From Chloroflexota bacterium (GTDB taxonomy: Bacteria; Chloroflexota; Limnocylindria; Limnocylindrales; CSP1-4): DNA of 17,472 nucleotides. The notes beneath the pieces are model-generated. The model ran no database searches. It was not told where the DNA came from and was given only the letters and a program-made list of their open reading frames with translations. Location of the stretch: NCBI GenBank assembly GCA_017882025.1, contig JADGQG010000014.1, positions 1 to 17,472 of the forward strand, in the 5' to 3' direction. This document shows, in pieces, positions 15,157 to 17,472 of this stretch. A program made the position numbers and the translations under genes. The stretch's first letter is position 1. Each line of letters opens with the position of its first letter.

Positions 15157-16665
15157 GTGTCCAGCGCACCTCCCTGGGGCGGTCGCGTGACGTGGAGGTC
15201 GGCCGGTCGTGCGTGGCCACCGGCCGCCCTGGCACTGCTCCTCGGGGCGACGCTCCTGCAGGTCCAGACTGGCCAGGTCTGGCATCTCGACCCGCCCGTC
15301 TTCATCGCCCTGATCCTCGTGGCTGCCATCGGGGGATGGATCCTCGGGCTGCTGATCGAGCGATTCATCTCGCCCCATTTCGAATCCAACGAGGTGGGCG
15401 AGCGTGACCCTGGTCCGGTTGCCGCGTGGGCCCCGCGTTCCGTGCGCGCAATCCTCGTCATCGCCTTCGCGGCTGCGCTGGCTGTGTCAGTTTGGTACGT
15501 GACTCGCCACTTCGGACGGTTCCGGATCGACTCGATCCGGCTGGGTGCCATAGCCGGCGCGGCGTTCGCGGCGGGTGCTGCAGCGCGGTTCTGGTTCGGG
15601 TCGCGGGCCGTCGCCACGCAACTCGTCATCGCGGCGGCCGTTGCCGCCTGGTGCAGCTACGACGCGATCGCCGTCCTGTATCGGCCGTTCCGGGACGTAC
15701 AGCTCTACCTCCAGACCGGTGCAGCCTGGCTCGACGGTCAGGCGGTCTACCTTGCCGGACCTTTGGCCGTGGCGCCGTCGGATCCGACGCGGAACCCGTT
15801 CGTCTACCCCCCCTTCGTGTTGCCATTCTTTGGAGCGCTGTCTCGTCTGCCTCAAGGGCTGGCCATCGCCCTCTGGGAGATCGCGGCGGTCGCGGCTGTG
15901 ATCCTCGCGCTCAAGCTCCTCGGGGTGCGATCCCGATGGATCCCACTCCTGTTCCTCTGGCCACCGATCGCGGTCGGATTGTCCGTCGGGAACGCGGCGC
16001 CGTTCGGATTCCTGGGACTGGCGGCGGGCTGGAGGTGGGGCGCGGCCCTGGTGCTCGGCGGCGTGTTCAAGGCACAGGCCGCGATCCCCGCGCTCTGGCT
16101 CCTCCGGGAGCGCCGGTGGCGTCCGTTCGTGCTCGGGTGCATGGCAATTGCGGTGTTGGCCCTCGTGACGCTGCCGCTCACCGGTCTCGCGATCTACGGT
16201 GACTGGCTGAGGGGCCTCCAGGCGTTCCAGGACACCGTTCGCCGGTTTCCGCCCATGGAGGGAGCGGCTCTGGCGCACTATCTGCCGCAGGGCCTCGCGA
16301 TCGCCATCGCCGTCATCGCGGCGGCCGCGTCCGCCGTGGCCTCCGGTCGGATGGGCCTCTCGAGGTTCGGCGTCGTCGCGATCGTCGCCTCGCCCACCCT
16401 CTACGTCCACGGGCTCGTCTTCCTGCTCCCGGCAGCCCTGTGGCTGGATGCCGCGAGCCTGTGGCTCATCCTCGGCGTCGCACCCGTCGGGTGGGGCGTC
16501 TGGCTGGCAATCGCGGCGACCGGTGCTGCCCTCATTCTCGGGTTGACGCGAGGCGCGATCGCGACTCGGTGGTCACGCGCCGGAACCCCAGAGCACGCGG
16601 CACTCGGGTCCCCGCTGCACCTGCTTGGCCCGGACCCTGAACCCTGGCCTGACCCGCGAGCCTGA
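15157..16665 (+). CDS. GT87/DUF2029-type multi-pass membrane glycosyltransferase
   Basis: This is a 502-residue integral membrane protein with roughly ten hydrophobic helices, starting at GTG 15157 (GAGGGG site in front). The block RPFRDVQLYLQTGAAWLDGQ (176-195), followed by VY, FVYPPF (215-220), SVGNAAPFGFLGL (276-288) and GGVFKAQAAIPALWLLRER (301-319), is characteristic of the DUF2029 family (mycobacterial alpha-mannosyltransferases, CAZy GT87). These use polyprenyl-phosphate sugars as donors on the outer face of the membrane. The invariant acidic residue near the first loop is probably D180. The first about 170 residues hold extra hydrophobic helices (about 22-37, 46-66, 97-115, 129-146, 152-172). 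The C-terminal tail is Pro-rich. It stands alone on its strand. The donor sugar is unknown; mannose is only the family precedent. Confidence 0.83.
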   Translation: MSSAPPWGGRVTWRSAGRAWPPAALALLLGATLLQVQTGQVWHLDPPVFIALILVAAIGGWILGLLIERFISPHFESNEVGERDPGPVAAWAPRSVRAILVIAFAAALAVSVWYVTRHFGRFRIDSIRLGAIAGAAFAAGAAARFWFGSRAVATQLVIAAAVAAWCSYDAIAVLYRPFRDVQLYLQTGAAWLDGQAVYLAGPLAVAPSDPTRNPFVYPPFVLPFFGALSRLPQGLAIALWEIAAVAAVILALKLLGVRSRWIPLLFLWPPIAVGLSVGNAAPFGFLGLAAGWRWGAALVLGGVFKAQAAIPALWLLRERRWRPFVLGCMAIAVLALVTLPLTGLAIYGDWLRGLQAFQDTVRRFPPMEGAALAHYLPQGLAIAIAVIAAAASAVASGRMGLSRFGVVAIVASPTLYVHGLVFLLPAALWLDAASLWLILGVAPVGWGVWLAIAATGAALILGLTRGAIATRWSRAGTPEHAALGSPLHLLGPDPEPWPDPRA

Positions 16666-16728
16666 ACGGTCCGTCCACGGGCACGATCAGCAAAGCAGCG
16701 ACGTTGCTCGAGTGGTGGCCCCGTGGAG

Positions 16729-16747
16729 ATGACGCACCGTCATGACG
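16729..16747. repeat. Dyad-symmetric elements ATGACG/CGTCAT
   Basis: ATGACG-CAC-CGTCAT (16729-16743) is an inverted repeat, and CGTCATGACG (16738-16747) is a second perfect palindrome sharing one arm, so the half-site occurs three times in 19 bp. It has no T-run, so it is not a terminator. It overlaps the candidate -35 at 16742-16747, which would suit a regulator-binding site. Confidence 0.45.
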
Positions 16748-16770
16748 ACCCGGTTCTCAGACAGCATACT
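16742..16770 (+). promoter_or_regulatory. Candidate promoter for the sugar-binding lipoprotein
   Basis: ATGACG (16742-16747, four of six matches to TTGACA) and CATACT (16765-16770, four of six matches to TATAAT) are separated by exactly 17 bp. The start of transcription would be near 16777, giving a leader of about 140 nt that contains the LacI-type operator. A small inverted repeat GACAG-CATA-CTGTC (16760-16773) covers the -10. Confidence 0.4.
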
Positions 16771-16877
16771 GTCGGCGAGCGAATGGCACGTCGCTCGTCT
16801 CTTCATGGGTCGCACGAACCCGCGAGGGGGGCGCGACCTGGGGGACGGGTCCACTTCGCGCATTCGTGGTCGGCCTA

Positions 16878-16891
16878 CCGAAACGTTTCGG
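16878..16891. promoter_or_regulatory. LacI-family operator palindrome
   Basis: CCGAAACGTTTCGG is a perfect 14-bp palindrome with a central CG and the GAAACGTTTC core typical of LacI/GalR-family operators, including sugar-uptake regulators of high-GC bacteria. It sits 28 bp before the start codon of the sugar-binding lipoprotein, where a bound repressor would block transcription from the promoter proposed upstream. The regulator gene is not in the window. Confidence 0.7.
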
Positions 16892-16907
16892 ATCGGATCG
16901 TTTCCCT

Positions 16908-16912
16908 GGAGG
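16908..16912 (+). promoter_or_regulatory. Shine-Dalgarno site of the sugar-binding lipoprotein
   Basis: GGAGG ends 7 bases before ATG 16920. It is among the strongest ribosome sites in the window and fixes this start. Confidence 0.7.
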
Positions 16913-16919
16913 ATCAACC

Positions 16920-17472
16920 ATGGCATCGAAGATGGCGGCAGTCGCCACTCTCGCCACGGCATGTATGCTCGCCGCGTGCTCTGGGGGAAACAATCCATCC
17001 GGCGGAGGCGGGGTCACACCTTCATCCGGCGCACCTTCATCCGGCGCACCCTCATCCGGCGGAGGCGGGGTCACACCTGACGCTCACCCCAAGGGCACAT
17101 TGAACATCCTGGTCTCAAGTGCCCCCGGCTCTGACGCGGGGTTCCAGGCAGTGAACCAAGCATTCCAGGCGAAATATCCGGACGTGAAAATCGCATTCAG
17201 TTCGATTCCAAACGAAAACTATCCCGCGGCCAGAGCGTCGCGGTTGAGCGCAGGCAATATCGACGTGGGCCTCGCGGGGCCGCAGGCGCTTCCTTCGTAC
17301 GTCCCGGCCAGTAATGAAGGCGACGACGCTCGGCTGGCCAGGGCAGGTGGCTTCGTTGACCTCACGGGAATGGCGTTCATGAAGAACTTCACTCCCTCCG
17401 TACTCGATGTCATCAAGTTCGACGGAAAGCAGTACACGGTTCCGACGGGGCTGAGCTACTACACCGGCGTCT
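16920..17472 (+). CDS. ABC-transporter extracellular solute-binding lipoprotein (family 1), 3' end outside window
   Basis: The frame is open from ATG 16920 to the window end: 184 codons with no stop. A short signal peptide ends in the lipobox LAAC (17-20), so the mature protein should be lipid-anchored at Cys20. A low-complexity Gly/Ser/Pro linker (21-57) with repeated SSGAP and GGGGVTP units is the tether. From residue 59 the ligand-binding domain starts: GTLNILVSSAPGSDAGFQAV, YPDVKIAFSSIPNENY and AGNIDVGLAGP (111-121), followed by KFDGKQYTVPTGLSYYTGV (166-184), a classic family-1 sugar-binding protein pattern in which the substrate is captured and delivered to a membrane permease. Permease genes probably follow outside the window. 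The LacI-type operator in front suggests induction by a sugar. Part of the gene is much lower in GC than its neighbours. Confidence 0.88.
   Translation, partial: MASKMAAVATLATACMLAACSGGNNPSGGGGVTPSSGAPSSGAPSSGGGGVTPDAHPKGTLNILVSSAPGSDAGFQAVNQAFQAKYPDVKIAFSSIPNENYPAARASRLSAGNIDVGLAGPQALPSYVPASNEGDDARLARAGGFVDLTGMAFMKNFTPSVLDVIKFDGKQYTVPTGLSYYTGV
16996..17078 (+). repeat. In-frame tandem and direct repeats in the lipoprotein linker
   Basis: A 26-bp sequence (CATCCGGCGGAGGCG...CACACCT) occurs at 16996-17021 and again at 17053-17078. Between them the 15-bp unit TCATCCGGCGCACCT is present at 17022-17036 and again with one change at 17037-17051. All are multiples of three in register, so they expand the SSGAP/GGGGVTP tether without shifting the frame. 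Confidence 0.9.

Noticed and set aside
14766..15629. Minus-strand open frame across the divergent region and start of the GT87 gene
   Set aside because: Its composition is shadow-like, with no ribosome site, and it is antisense to the membrane helices of the GT87 protein.
16996..17078. Short regular repeats as a CRISPR array
   Set aside because: Repeat units are contiguous without unique spacers and are in frame within a lipoprotein linker.
16742..17080. Open frame encoding a small Arg-rich protein with RRT/RRGHT repeats
   Set aside because: It is the out-of-frame reading of the lipoprotein linker repeats; the lipoprotein frame has a strong ribosome site, lipobox and binding-protein motifs.

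Overview
The window is GC-rich bacterial DNA (about 72% GC in sampled lines) with densely packed genes and many four-base stop/start overlaps. The combination of a membrane-anchored multi-parvulin protein, a MazG carrying a piece of a YabN-type methylase, RNase PH and an RdgB-like pyrophosphatase, with many glycosyltransferases around it, suggests a Chloroflexota genome, perhaps a Limnocylindria/Ellin6529-type lineage. This is an inference from gene content and style. A high-GC actinobacterium is not excluded.

Layout. (1) 1-6554, + strand: five consecutive glycosyltransferases of GT-B/GT4 type. The first is cut by the window edge. Genes 1-2, 2-3 and 4-5 are joined by ATGA overlaps, and a possible promoter lies in the short gap before gene 4. 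(2) 6672-12178, + strand: a housekeeping block of a membrane-anchored peptidyl-prolyl isomerase, mazG, rph and rdgB. It ends with a sixth GT4 gene, which is a close paralog of the truncated first gene and overlaps the end of rdgB. (3) 12204-14614, - strand: a two-gene unit of a SAM methyltransferase followed by a WsaF-type rhamnosyltransferase. It converges on the previous operon with only 25 bp between them. (4) 14615-15156: a divergent intergenic region with possible promoters and hairpins. (5) 15157-16665, + strand: a multi-pass GT87/DUF2029-type membrane glycosyltransferase. (6) 16666-16919: a regulatory region with several dyads, including a perfect LacI-type operator palindrome. (7) 16920 to the end, + strand: the start of a lipoprotein sugar-binding protein of an ABC importer, continuing beyond the window.

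The cytoplasmic GTs, the methyltransferase plus WsaF-like pair and the polyprenyl-sugar-dependent GT87 protein together look like part of a cell-surface glycan locus. No polymerase, flippase, exporter or nucleotide-sugar synthesis gene is visible here, so the polymer cannot be named. MazG and RdgB both clean non-canonical or excess nucleoside triphosphates, and RNase PH trims tRNA 3' ends; these are housekeeping genes sitting inside the glycan region. No mobile element, CRISPR array, tRNA or rRNA was found. The most interesting points are an unrecognised C-terminal domain on one GT4 protein, the half-methylase relict on MazG, the operator architecture in front of the sugar-binding lipoprotein, and the paralogous GT genes flanking the housekeeping block.
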